Shown here one piece after another: positions 51,465 through 64,000 of a stretch of 64,000 bases of DNA (the stretch's first letter is position 1; the number at the start of each line of letters is the position of its first letter). A model generated the notes under the pieces. It saw only the letters and a program-made list of their open reading frames with translations. It was not told the DNA's origin and ran no database searches. Made by a program: the position numbers and the translations under genes. The DNA comes from Dipetalonema caudispina (Eukaryota > Nematoda > Chromadorea > Rhabditida > Onchocercidae). The stretch spans positions 62,001 to 126,000 of the forward strand of contig JABVXV010000112.1 of the NCBI GenBank assembly GCA_013365325.1, written 5' to 3'.

Positions 51465-54223
51465 TTAGACAGATTCTAAACCGCTGTCATGAGGTTCAGT
51501 ACCGAATGAAGAACTCGGTGAAGTTTTCCGACAATCCGATCGGGATAATGCCATGACATCTGATATTGGACCCATTAGTGAAGGAGACATTGGTGTGAAA
51601 CCATTTTTAATTTTGAAATTTTGATACGGTGGTCGTCGATACATTGTTGACATCTGCTCCCATGGTACATCATATCTGAAATTACTAAGAGGGATTGATA
51701 ATTTTGAAATATGAATGACTAAAATAATTCTTGCTATCATCTAGAAAAGCGATAACCTTGAGTCATCCTCACACGCACGTAATGGAAATGTGATATTTGA
51801 TGGTTCTGAACGTAAGAGCTGCTTGGACGTGGATACGTTTAACTGTTGTTTCTGGTGCAGAAAAGCAACCAATAAACAAGCAAATCCTGTCGTCACAATA
51901 ACCGTAAATGCTGACAAGATCACCACTGCATACAGAAATTGGCTGTTACTGTTGAGATGTTGAAACAAATCGTTGTTCGCTTCTGGATCAGTGTACTGAA
52001 ATTATTGCAAAGTAGGCTGTATAACATCAAAAATTACGGAAGGTAATTAATTATCCGATACTTTTCAATATTTTTTATAACTCGATTGTAGTTGGAAAAA
52101 AGTCGATAATTTATATTATTCATCACTGTTTTAAGAAACACAAATATTATTTGTAATAATAAAGGAAATTAATATTTTATTTAATTAAAGGATATCGTTG
52201 TCATTTTAGCATTCAACAAAACGACCTGCTCAACGACAGCAATACTACGATGTTCGATACAAGTTGGACAACGATCATATTTCTGTAGAGCAAGTGATGC
52301 ATTAAAACATTTTCCTTTCACTTCTACGACAAGTTTCCCTTTGTTCGAATATTGCTTCCTTAGCTGTTCGAGATGATCGTTCTATGAAATAAAGATTGAT
52401 AAAAATTTGAAATTGAAACTTCTCAAAAATTTAGGAAACTTATCAGTGATGATGAGAGTATTAGAAACGAAACTTTTAATTAAAGCTTTGAAACACTACT
52501 GCATAAAGTTATTTATGAGAACCTCATCGTCAAAAATGCGCTTTGAAGGGGTACTATCGCATATCCTCGGAAATCCATACGTAGGATCTAACCCGGTCAC
52601 TTCGCATTTCAAGGTAATATCGCTAACACTTCTTGATATCCAATGTGAAATGAATGAACGCGAAGTTTCCTGTAAAAATTTTGGAAATTGTAGAAGAGAA
52701 TTTCAGAATCTCTTTGTAAAATCCATCATTTTGCAATGTAATAGGGAGAATTTTTGTGATGAAAATATCGATCATTTCTTGTTTGTTACTATCTCTCTAT
52801 GAAATTAATTGAAATAATTATCTGAAATTCGGATTCATTTCAGCGGAAGTTTTGAATGAAAGTTGAAAATCGTTAATATTTCAGGTTCATTTTAAGTGTA
52901 AAAAATCATAATTTTTAACATTAAATTCAAAGTTTTCGGAGCATATGCTACAAGTGGTGTAACGCAGGGGAGCAATTCACATTTGATTTATTTCACAAAT
53001 TAAAATTCGAAGCTTTATAAATTATAACCGATATTTCAAACGCATTTGCTAAATTTTGAAGAAATTTTATTGCTTGAAATTTGATGAGGTTGTGGCGTTA
53101 AAGGCGTTAACGAAGCAATTTTTTTTTGAAAACCAATAAGTTTATATGAGCTAACATAAGTTTAAACTCTTTAAATTAACTAGCTAGGAAAAATTAGTTG
53201 CATATAATAATTCCGAAACTGTACAGACCCTTCTATTGGATATCCTGATGGCGTCAGAATATCATAGCGTAATGTTATTCTGGCTACACGTTTATCTTAC
53301 GTGGCTAATTGTTTGATAGAAATGATAGAAAGATTTCTTTCTTTCAAAATTTCCATTTTAATTATTTAGTCTTAGTCAACCTAATGGAAGAGTTAGTGTG
53401 GAGTAGGCATTACAATTAGTTTGTCACCTGTCAATTGAAGGTAGGCTAATTTGTAATGGATAAGGTTAAAAATTGTTCCATTTGTGTGTATCATCTACTC
53501 ATGTGGGACATTCTTGGCCTGAGGATTTATCATCATCATTCGAAGTAAATTTATGGATAATTCAGAGACTATTTGCATGAATGTTTCCCAATCATTTAGG
53601 GAAAATGGAAAGACCAATTTTATAATTTCTTGAAATGAGAATGGTAAATGAATAAGAATAAAGAGGAATAAGTTTTTCGGGTGGCCAAGAATTAAGAAAT
53701 TATTGTGTCCATGAGGAAGTGGGGAATTTCAGGAATACTTAACCTACAAATTTGGAAAATCGATAATAAGGTTGAGACAACCTTTGTCGATAATAAGGCT
53801 GAGAATCTTTTGTTAATTGTAATGAGTTAATGATATTTTGTTTGTTTGAGTCAAGTTAATTTATGCTATGATCTTTGTATTGAACGTGAACTACTGCAAC
53901 GTTAATTTGATGATTTGAAAATGTTACGGTATTAATTTGTTTACTTAAACGTTTTATCGATGGTTTACCTCAGCTAATTTGAGTGTGACAGGCCAGCTAA
54001 TTAAATTAGCTTCATTGTTGACAGTGTTCATTTTGGTTACTTGAAATCTTGGTTCCGCACAACCAGCAGTTGTTAAACATCCTTTTCGCCATTCAACACT
54101 TAATATATCTGCTACCAACCAATAAGAATCCGGATGATCATCCAAGAAACCTTCAATCGTTGCCGAATGGATCATTCCACCGATTGAAAAGATAGCCAGG
54201 AGTTCAATATAACAGTAATTCAT
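51465..54223 (-). CDS. Single-pass type I membrane protein, unrecognised
   Basis: Exons in transcript order: 54223-53969, 52381-52226, 51995-51757, 51675-51465; all phases agree and give 286 residues. Visible parts are a signal peptide (1 to about 20, IHS|AT), an ectodomain of about 135 residues with several Cys (GCLTTAGC, GKCF, RCPTC) and an NAS glycosylation site, one transmembrane helix (about 157-183), and a cytosolic tail of about 103 residues rich in Pro, Ser and Tyr (YDVPWEQ, YRRPPYQ). The tail ends in HDSGLESV. I do not recognise the family. It looks like a small receptor or adhesion protein with a signalling tail. The 1.6 kb intron between exons 1 and 2 could hide another in-phase exon. 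No poly(A) signal is obvious next to the stop. Confidence 0.7.
53761..53804. repeat. Short tandem duplication
   Basis: The 17-base unit CGATAATAAGGTTGAGA at 53761-53777 recurs at 53788-53804 with one change. It lies in the first intron of the membrane-protein gene. Confidence 0.6.
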
Positions 54224-55831
54224 TTACGATGCTCTTTGTCTTCATTCATTTCCAATAATTTAAATCATCCTTATTTTCATTGTGCTTACAGAATATTCCT
54301 GAAGAAAATTCAATGATTCTAAACGTATCCCAAAACAAAATTTTGTAAGATCAACAACTAATAGATGAAGTAAAAGTGTTCAGCTTAGTGATGATAATAT
54401 TTGAGGATTGAGTGATTATTTGGACTTGGACTTTTTAGCTGCCAGCAGTAAATTCTCCAAATTAATAATATAACTACAAAGTAAATAAATGCATGGATGC
54501 CAAGAAGAATTGAGCGGGAGGTAAAATATTTCAAATTAAAAAAAAAGAATTCAAATGTTTGACTAAACAAACATAATTTATCGGTGAGGATAACATCAAA
54601 ACGAACAAATTTAAGGAGTGAAATTTCATTCATTAATTAATACACTGCTTTATATTGATGAAATTTTAACAGCAATTTTCAAAAGTCTTAAATTAGCGAA
54701 AAATTGAAGAAGTGAAAATTGCTTTGTATTCTGCAATTTGAATAAGCCCGAAATATTAGAATTTTTGCAGGGAATAAGAACAATTGATCAGAAAAACAAA
54801 ATCAATTATCGCTTACTTTGCTATACGATTGACTGAGTAAATTTTGAATAGTTCGTAGTAATTTGAAACTTGGTCAAAAGTCAAAATGGGATGGAGTAAA
54901 GAATTTATGAATTCTCAAATGAAAATCTGAATATAAACTTGCAAAAAAAGACTGTAAAGATATAAGATTTAGAATTAATTTTTACTATCCTCCCTCTTTT
55001 TGAACTTTGAATTGAAAAATTTACGACCATTCAAATTAATTAGAATAAATTTCGAGAATTTAGACAACCTTTTATGATCCAACAAGCAAACCACATCCAT
55101 CTCGCCAAAAAATGTTTTAGCGAAGGACAAAGATAGTCAAATTACTTGGGAATTTTTGAAATATTTTGTTGAAAGCTGTTCATGAATGAATGGGAAAAAT
55201 TGGCTCAAAAATTATTCCCCGGAGAATGATTTTTTCATTTTAAATTGATGAAGTTGAGTTGCGTGCAAGATAAAATATCTGATATATTTGCAAATTTTCA
55301 ACAGCTTAAAGGCTAATTTTAGTAAAAAATCAACGCCAATAAATCAAATTTCAATCTTATAACGGAAATCCTAAAGCTTTTTGGTTCAATATGCTGCTTG
55401 AGAATATAACCGCAAATAAAAGTCAATTACTATTGATAATAAAAAATATTTCGTTATAACGAAGCTACGGAATCTAAAATTAATCGATTCAGCTTCAATG
55501 GCTAAATATATATTTTCCTGAAATTAAGCTTTCTGTATTGATAAAACAATGAACGGTTTATTATAAAATATTAGATAAAGAAAATGTACTGTTTTTACAA
55601 TATTGATCGAAGCTTCTTCCTGAAGTTAAAAGATACAAGTGGAACAAAATTTAATGATTTCAAATTCCAAATATCATCAATGATACAGGATTTTTAAGTA
55701 TGAGCCCTTCGCGCGTTAGTTAGTATTTTTCCTTCAAAGATAAATCACTGATATTTAAATCACATACATACATGAAAATGCGGAAATAATAATTGTGCAG
55801 TAAAACATCTAATTTCGAGTGCACATTTCAA

Positions 55832-55850
55832 TTTTTTTTTTTTTTTTTTT
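55832..55850. repeat. Poly(T) tract
   Basis: A run of 19 T on the + strand, with no adjacent gene fragment that would suggest a retroposed copy. Confidence 0.75.
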
Positions 55851-58800
55851 GTATTATTTATACGAATTAAAAAAGAAGTGACTATATTTGTAAAGGAAAC
55901 AGATTTTACGAATTGTCGATTCGTTTAAAATTCATGCGGCAGTAAACATATGTTGAAGGAGCTATTCAGAGAAGCTACTCTTCAGTCCTGTTGAAGTAAT
56001 TAAAGCCGACAGAAATTTCAAATCCCACTGACTGGAACTTAAGATTTGAGAAAAGCTAATGCATATTTCAAAGATTATATAGTGAACAGCCTGACAGGAT
56101 ATGGTCATTTTTGAATACTTCAATGGAAATTTTCTTATAGAAAATGTAAAGAAAAGAAGAAAGCACAAGTAGATGATGTTATTATTCCATCTCTCACATT
56201 TTTGCATTATTCAAATTTGGAAGATCAAACTGTGATTGATTCAAAAAATATTACGTCCTTTGGAGAGGAAGAATTTACTTCTGCAATTAAATTCTTTTCG
56301 TACTTTTTAGTTCAAAAAGTATTAGACGATCGAAAATACATTTTATTTTCATTAATTTTAGAAATGATCAAAATAATCGTAAATCGTTATTGACAGTGAT
56401 AAATAAGCTGAATGTTGTCAGAAAAAGTTAGAAAGTTATGCAATGTGATGCAAAATGGAAAAAACGGAATTTTTAATTTGTACTAAATTTGAATTCCAAA
56501 TCCAGAAAAAAAGTCAAATCCATAGAATCTCAATATCATTACCATAACTTTTGGCTAAAACATTGTTTAGGCTCGCAAAATACAAAAAACAAACATTAAA
56601 AGCTAGTAAGCATGAAATTACCAGCTGAAAGTACTGCACAAACTACGATGCGGTGAGAAGAATTGGCTAAGTGAGAAAAAATTCAACAACTACGACCTGT
56701 CTGACTCGAAAAAAAAAAATCAAATCTGTCACCAAATGTTAACTTCAATATCAGCTCACCTATAATTATCCTACAACCTTTTCAAACAGTACAATATTTC
56801 AAATAGACATCTCAATTTAATCTGAAATTTAGGAAGTAGCTAATTATCTTACAGAATTTTTTGCAGTGATAAAGAGAATGTGTTACACAGTTATAGATGA
56901 ATGATTGTTGGTCATTCCTGAAATGTTCCACATTTTTTTTTCCATTAAATTTATTGAAATTTTGGATAGCGAATTGTATTATTCCTTACCTGTATTATAC
57001 ATGAGAATCTGTTTCACATTCATTTTAAGATTTCTTTTCTTCCCTTGTCAAATAACAAATATGCATTGATTCAACAAGTAACAAATGTAAATTTTGTGCA
57101 ATTCCATTATCACCAACGAAAGCGTAATGAAGCATAAAAAGTGTCGGAATTTAAATAAATTTTTATTTTTGTGTCACATAATGACCAAAGATTAGAAATG
57201 GTTCATTTCTATAATGAATGAATCCTTCTTGTTAGATTAATTGATACTTGCTGATATTACTCAATTTCTTGGATTATGTTATGGAATGGTTAACTTTCTT
57301 GGCTCATACTAATTTTCTTTGCTCATGCTAAGGAACCTTTAAAGTAAAAGTATTCCAACACTGCGACAAAATATTATCATTTGGAGAGTAAAGTGAGTAT
57401 TTGCATAGGACAATGTGGACAATAATGATCTTAGTAAGGCACTTTGTTTTCAAGCAATATTAAAATACTGATATCTTGAAGTATAAATATGATCAGGTCT
57501 TTTGACGGATTCTTTCAATACTTTTCCGGAAGAAGTTTTCCTTAAATTCACTTTACTATTTTTTAACTCTTTCAATTCTCTCCCAATCTTAAGATAAATT
57601 AAATAAAAAGAACTCCTTATTTACAATTTTATGGAAACCACGAAAATCACAATCCATAATCAATACAAAATCATCAGCATGAAAATAGATGATAGCCTGA
57701 TAATAATATTGTAATATCACCAACTATTAAATAGTAATTAAAAGATCTAACTCAAAAGAAAAAAATGTCTAACTTGAGGGCCTAACTTGAGAAGTGAGCT
57801 TGAAACAGATATATTTTATTATAACTTGGAAACTAGCGACCATTGTAACTGTCTCAGATTCAATCGTCTTAATTATCTCGAGAAACTCTCTTCTGTTTTC
57901 AGGGAGGACGAGCTAATTTATCTTGTGGTCATGATATCTTTCATTAACCGCTCGATGATCTTAAAAGGATATATTTTATCATTTGATGATAGCAATAATC
58001 AATAATACTATCAAGCAAAGACAAAAATCTGTTTCATATATTCTTGGATTTTTTGGGTGGAATTTAGCATCGTTGCCTTAAAAATTCGATCCAAAATATT
58101 TGATAGACTATAAAAATAATGTGCATTAATATAGTTGATTTATTTCTTTTTAGGCACTTAAAAAAAAAAGCCAAGCATTTCATAATGACAGTAACATAGA
58201 TGAGTAACACAAAGTGTTATTTATGCATTATTATATCTCGTGATTTATGATTTTGATAAGCGATTACTCTGATTGATTACTTTTGCACTTTGCGCAATTT
58301 GCATCAATCAATCATTAATCTATCTCAAAAACACTATAGTGAATAATGATCCAAATTTTCTGATGGATTTTTCTGCATGAATTAGCTAACTAATCATTAT
58401 GATACAATAAATGTCCCTTTCAAACATCTGAGATTTGAAATGTGACAACAACTGTTCTAAATCTTTCTGATTCATTTTTGACTCTTATCACTGATTAAAT
58501 GAATGATAAACAGAGAAAAAACCGAAATAATGTAAGAACAAAATGTCTAAAATATGCAATTATTAACTATTTCCGTTTGAAACATTGTTAAATGTATGTA
58601 ATCCAACTGTAAATGGCAAACTGATCCTATTGAACATAATGTGCCTGATAAAATGACATTGGCTCACTTTTCAGTATGAATCACTGTCATTCTGTCTAAT
58701 AAATTAATTAGACTTTTTGTTGTTTGACATGAAAGAGGCCTTCTTCGAAGAGATACATCAACTGAATACTCTATTAGCTGGATGTTCTGTCAGTCAAGCT

Positions 58801-60068
58801 ATCAAATCACATTTATCCTAGCACTTGGCTTATTTTATCGAACAAATGAATATGCCCTGGTGACGACGATTCAAAATGCAAATAATATCATTCGATTCTA
58901 ATTTTGTAATAAATCTGCGAATGAAGTTATTGACTTTCATTATTATTGTCTACTATAGTTAGCATTATAATTTATACAACTATTGTTAATTTAATTGCTA
59001 TTATAATGACATTTGACTCCTTGTCAAGGATTTCTTCACTACACTATCCAAATGTAATTTAAAGAAGTTTTGCTTCAGACAAATAAAAAAAAGAAGCAAA
59101 CAAAAACAAAGGAAACAAGATATCACAAATAATCCATGTTGTTTGCATTGTATATCTGATATTTCGACTAGTCTTGAAACCTATAGCCTCAAATTTTACA
59201 AGTGTAAAAGATTTGTTGGTTTTGTTTGCTACTAATTTCTATAACTGTCACTAATGAAGTGTAACAGAAGTTGATTTAAGCGGAGAGAGTAAACAACAAA
59301 ACTTTCGCGATAGCTAATGTAATCGAAATTCTCGAGACTCTCGATCATAAGGACTGGTAAATTGATTTGTTCTTTTAGTAATTCGTCTTTATCGCTAAAT
59401 TGAAGCAAATATTGAAAATTATTTCTTAAAAAGAATCTACAAACATAAAGTAGGCTTATTCATTAAATGAAACCGAAAACTTCAAAACAACCATATTTTG
59501 CTTAGGAAAGCTGCTTAGCAGTTAAATAGAAAGATGAGTTGTTGAGTGGTTTTGCTGTATGAATAAATCCTTCTTCCGAGTACATTGAAATTCCCGAATC
59601 CCCCCGCCTCCTATCTCTGATCTCTTCCGAACATTGCATCCATCACTACTTATATGGGAAATTGCACAAGCATTCATACTTCATCCACTCATCCTATATT
59701 TATGGAAGTTTTTATTAAATTAAGGCCTTCATACACAACGACCACAGATTTTTAGGCATTCTTTATGCCTTACTAAATTTCGAAAATTCGATTTTCTATA
59801 CAGCTAGATTTTATTCGAAATCATTTCTGATGTATTTCTTTTAACAAAATGATGAAAGTGAAGGGTTAAGAAGAATCCGTAAATTACGATAGTATAAACG
59901 AGAAGAGAAAATTTGATTTCAATGCATATAAGAAGGTACAGTAAGAACAAAGTTTTCTTCAGAGTATAGATATTAATGCATATTTTCTGTATATTAATGC
60001 AATGAAATCTTGGAAAATAAGCAAAAACTTAAAAATTAAAAATTATTAAATTAAAGTTAGAAATTTGC

Positions 60069-60089
60069 ATAATAATAATAATAATAATA
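60069..60089. repeat. (ATA)n microsatellite
   Basis: Seven uninterrupted ATA units in gene-free sequence. Confidence 0.8.
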
Positions 60090-63000
60090 CATTGATGACG
60101 TTGCTAACAGCTATGTAACAATTTGTAGCAATGGCTATTTTGTTAGACGTCGTAATGATTAACGAGGAAATGTAATACAATTTATATGCAAAAACTATAG
60201 GCACATACTATCATCATTTCAGCTAATGACAGCCTTACAAATATCCCATATTCATTACGTAATATCCATTAAATTTATTAATCAATTACGTAATTCTTGC
60301 AGAAAAATTATGCAAATTTAGGCAATTGTCCAGATTTCTGTTTAATGTAATATTTAGATTTTAAAAATTTCAAAGTTTGACACTTTGAATAATTTAGCTA
60401 CGAAGAGAGAAATTAACAATTTTTCTTGCTCTAAAATCCAATTTGATACTTCATCATCCTATAAAATTTCTGTTTTTCTTTATTTTCCGTCATCATATTA
60501 ACAGATTTTGGAATTTTCGTTCACAAAAAGATTTTCATTGAAATTAAAGATTTTGCATTTACACATAATCCTTTCTCTACCCCCAAAATCATAAACTATT
60601 TAACATAGTTGGATGGATTGTTGTCAAAGCATTTCTTCGCCTTCATACCCCAGTAGAAATGAGCGATGGAACATTTTAAAAAATTTCGAAAATTCATTCA
60701 CTAAAAGATTTTATTTGAAATTAGAAATTTCGAATAAGACAAAGAGTTGTCATCAAAATAGAAGTAAGAAATGGAGAAATGAACATTGCCAGTTCAAAAT
60801 TCGTTTGATATCAGAAAAGAGCGATGAAATAATTTGGTGCCAAAATGATTTTCTCCTCCTAATGTAAATCGTCTGCAGACAATAAGGTTAAACATAATTT
60901 AAACAATTTGCGCCATTTTGAGGCACCGATACTCCAATCAGCAAAAGATATAGTAGGAAGAATTAAATTTATAGATAGGGTAACGGTGGTAGTTAAAAAT
61001 AATGGCAGTTAATCTTGAATAACATTTAAACAGTTCCAGATGTTCAGCTTTTAAATTTACTATGATCAAACGTAGAATCGAATAGCTTTCAGCAAATTAT
61101 TGCAAAAATTTTACTCCCGAAGGTCATCTCCGCTATACCAACGACTAATGCAAGATTTTAATAGTACCGATCTATCGATCTTTTCTTAAAAGCTTTTTAC
61201 GGCAAGTTTTTTTTTTTCTTTTTTCGCGCATTTAATGAATGTTGTAATGCAACCATTACATTTCCACTAATGTAGAAAATATGTTGTAATTTGTTGAAGA
61301 TGAACTATTAGAGAAAGATTGATGAGAATTTCAGAAGATTCTATCGATATTCCCAGTCATTTTTTCACATTCCTTATCTCATCTATATTTATCTGCCCCA
61401 TACTATTCAGATAATCTTGCTTCTAAAAAAGTGTGAATGGATAATCTGTCTGACATTGGTTGGATCAAAGTGATCTGAACTTTGAAAATTTTAACTATGT
61501 CAATCAATAACTGCTATTTATTCCTTGTTGTATCATAACAATTATTTCACAAATCTGAGTAGAAAACGTCACGAAAAGATGATTCTTTGTAAGCTTAGCT
61601 CTTTAAAGAAATATTTTTCCTATGTTTTAATAAAATTCACATTTACAAATAAAAAAAGAAATTGAAAATGAAGGAAGATCTTTCTGCGCTCCTCAATATT
61701 GATGTGAAATTTTCAACTGGCTTTGATACAGGAAGGTGGTGCATTCTAATAAATCAGAGTAAATATGTACTGGTTGACATTCTGATAATTCAACTTGTTT
61801 CTTAATTAGTGTTTTAATATTCATACAATAAGCTATATTAATTGGAAAAGTAATTCTGGTAAAGAGAAATCCAACAAATTTGTTTTGGATTTACATTAAA
61901 AAACTATAAATTAAAAGATTGATTCAATCAATAGTCCAAAAAAAAAAGAGTGATACTGAATGGATACAATTCCAAGAACATCGTCTATTACTCTTTTACT
62001 TTCTAGCAGTCAAATGTATATATCAATTTGTAAGCAAAGTAATTCGGTTTGACAGTTTTAGAGTTCCGAAAAGAATTAAATTAATTACTAGTGATTTAAA
62101 ACTATCCTGAAATTCCTTAATTGAATCAGTCTGCAATTGATTTGCATTTCAGTGAGTGAGCTTAGACAAAACACAACGTAGAGGATAGACAAAGGTTAAG
62201 ATGATCAACTGCATTTGTCAATCCTTCTCTATTCGTAAGATGGATGAATATCCGAGAAAAAGTGTGAAATAGAAGATAGACGAATTATATGTCAATGCTT
62301 ACACCACTATTAAAAAATGGCAAGATAAATTTTTATCGTTTTGTCTTCCTCTATCATTTGAGAAATTTCTGAAATTTGATATTTCTTATTTCTAAATATT
62401 CTTTATTTCGATGATGTTAACATTTTCGACTTGTAAATGAGATCACTGAACGGAATTGGAAACAATTCGGTTAAAGGAATCCCTAAAATAGGGATGGAAA
62501 TTTTTATGTGACCTGTTTGACCCATCTTTTCATAAGCATAAATAAAAAAGGATTACTATAAGAATAAACAAAAATAGACTTGGAAATTCTGAGAAGTTTG
62601 AAATATTACAGGTTGCAAAATCTTTCGTCTTATCGCTTTGTTTAACAATGATTATCGGCATGGAGATGATGATAAATCATTTGAATTAGTTAAGAAATAA
62701 GCGTAATAAGTCCGTATGATAAGTGATCCGCAAGTTGATAGTCTTCCAAATGTAAATAGCAATCCTAATGAATATAATTAAAATAAAGATCTGGAAAATT
62801 CCATTCGGAATCTTAAACAATCAATGGAACCTCTAAATGTGTCGGTACAAACCTTTGCACTTTTGACAGTGAATAATCAGTCGAGAATTTATGATTAGTA
62901 AATACAAAGGATAGTAAATTACCGCACAACACTTCGTCACAAAGAACTATTAGATTTCAGAACATATTCTCTCATATCACCAAGAAAGATTCTCATCACT

Positions 63001-64000
63001 AATTCAAAGCTTCTGCCGAAAAATCATTTCTGTTCAACTCAACTAAAAACAAAAATTTAAAATCTGAAATGTGAAACTAAAACTACTGAGAAATTGACAA
63101 GAAATTATTCTTGTAATGAAAAGATAAAAAATGACGGAACGTGTCGAAATGCAAAGACATCGAAAGTATTCGGAAAGCTATTTCCTAGAGCCGACAGTGA
63201 TAAAATCAGTATTTTGACTCCTTTCAAGGATTATCAAATACTTCTACAACATTCTCTGCAGTTGAGAAGATTCACACATAAGATTCATAACCGGAAAGAA
63301 ATCTTCGGATGTTTGATCCTGTGAAAGCCAACGAAGACAACACTTATTTTTATTGGAAGACGATGAGTGGGATTAGTTATCGGATATTGTGATACAAGAG
63401 GCGAACCACTTCAACCATCGACCCATTCGATCTGTAAATAAATCTAGTCAACTTCTTCGTCCATCGCCAGCTTTTTTCTACTCCACCTCCTCCCACACTC
63501 ATTCATGATCATTATCTCTGACATACCATACCTTTCAATCTGGGAATGAAGAAATAATAAGAAGTTAATTACTGTTTGATTTCATTAATTGACTTTGCGA
63601 GAGTATCTATGCTTAGAGAAAGCATTAACAAAATTAAACAATTAGAACTATTGAGGTTTCTTTGAGTTGTAATCAAAATTTCGTAGTAATTTCAACAGTT
63701 TCAATAGTACAGCATTATTGATCATAGTGTTAAAGATTTTGGAAGAAAATATAAAGAACTCATATTTCAATTATAAAGTAACAAAAGACCATTTTCTTCA
63801 CAAATAACGTAAATTGATGACCTTCCATGCCTTTTAACCATTAACTACTCATTTTGGCGATAGAAATTTTAAATGAAATATACAAAATGTTCTTAATGGG
63901 TGAATTCAGCTTTTGATGAAAAAGACTTCTTTTCAACAAAATAAAAATGCGATGCTACGCGATGTTATTCATAGTTTTTTGAGATAAATATTGGCTTTAA

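Larger units (their letters stand above)
54224..64000. other. Gene-poor right flank
   Basis: Almost 9.8 kb of AT-rich sequence upstream of the membrane-protein gene with no exon, domain or RNA gene that I can support on either strand. It contains a T19 run (55832-55850), a T run near 61207-61216, an (ATA)n microsatellite (60069-60089), and a diverged 38-base direct repeat (60517-60554 and 60693-60730). Open frames of 60-84 codons here have no start context or coding bias. Confidence 0.5.

Noticed and set aside
55832..55850. Poly(T) run considered as the tail of a retroposed copy.
   Set aside because: No recognisable gene or element sequence or flanking target duplication beside it.
60613..60867. 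An 84-codon open frame in the right flank.
   Set aside because: Lys/Asn-rich translation typical of AT-rich spacer. It overlaps the diverged direct repeat and has no splice structure.
63094..63324. A 76-codon open frame near the right edge.
   Set aside because: No start context, no domain and no neighbouring exons; composition is like the surrounding spacer.

Overview
The window is nuclear DNA of a nematode. It is AT-rich, and its genes are split into many short exons with GT-AG (rarely GC-AG) introns and the short T-rich acceptors typical of nematodes. Several genes have a TTTTCAG/TTATAG-like acceptor only 2-17 bases before the ATG, as expected for spliced-leader trans-splicing. A BRE-3/Egghead glycosyltransferase and an HLH-8/Twist bHLH gene fit this. 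The base composition and intergenic texture suggest a filarial (spirurid) worm, but that is inference. No bacterial insert, transposase, tRNA, rRNA or CRISPR was seen.

Nine protein genes were rebuilt exon by exon, and the reading frame closes at the stop codon in all nine. In order: CDC23/APC8 (+, 1616-6094), YJU2 splicing factor (-, 6767-9114), BRE-3/Egghead mannosyltransferase (+, 14466-18179), FTSJ1/TRM7 tRNA 2'-O-methyltransferase (+, 23114-25533), GatB amidotransferase subunit (+, 26164-29692), an unrecognised 940-residue zinc-finger protein (+, 30588-36655), HLH-8/Twist (+, 38618-39434), an SBSPON-like secreted somatomedin B/thrombospondin-1 protein (-, 43921-46862), and an unrecognised 286-residue single-pass membrane protein (-, 51465-54223). 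Large spacers (about 5.3, 4.9, 4.5, 4.6 and 9.8 kb) separate them and hold no supportable gene.

FTSJ1, gatB and the zinc-finger gene lie head to tail with gaps of 0.63 and 0.90 kb. The two downstream genes have a spliced-leader-like acceptor just before the ATG, so they may form an operon. Two of the three act on tRNA (2'-O-methylation; mitochondrial Gln-tRNA formation). CDC23 and YJU2 are convergent. The developmental, secreted and surface genes (hlh-8, SBSPON-like, membrane protein) sit in the gene-poor right half with long flanks, as expected of genes with complex regulation.

The most unusual content is the zinc-finger protein. It consists of seven tandem modules of about 97 residues, each with two atypical C2H2 fingers and a linker ending in a CFPG(W/R)-type signature. 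The modules alternate between two subtypes in the order A-B-A-B-A-B-A. Other points of interest are a roughly 145-residue basic insertion with furin-like sites in the SBSPON-like protein, an exact DSGLES phosphodegron at the end of the membrane protein, two GC-AG introns required by frame, and a 32-base tandem duplication that rewrote the C-terminus of BRE-3.
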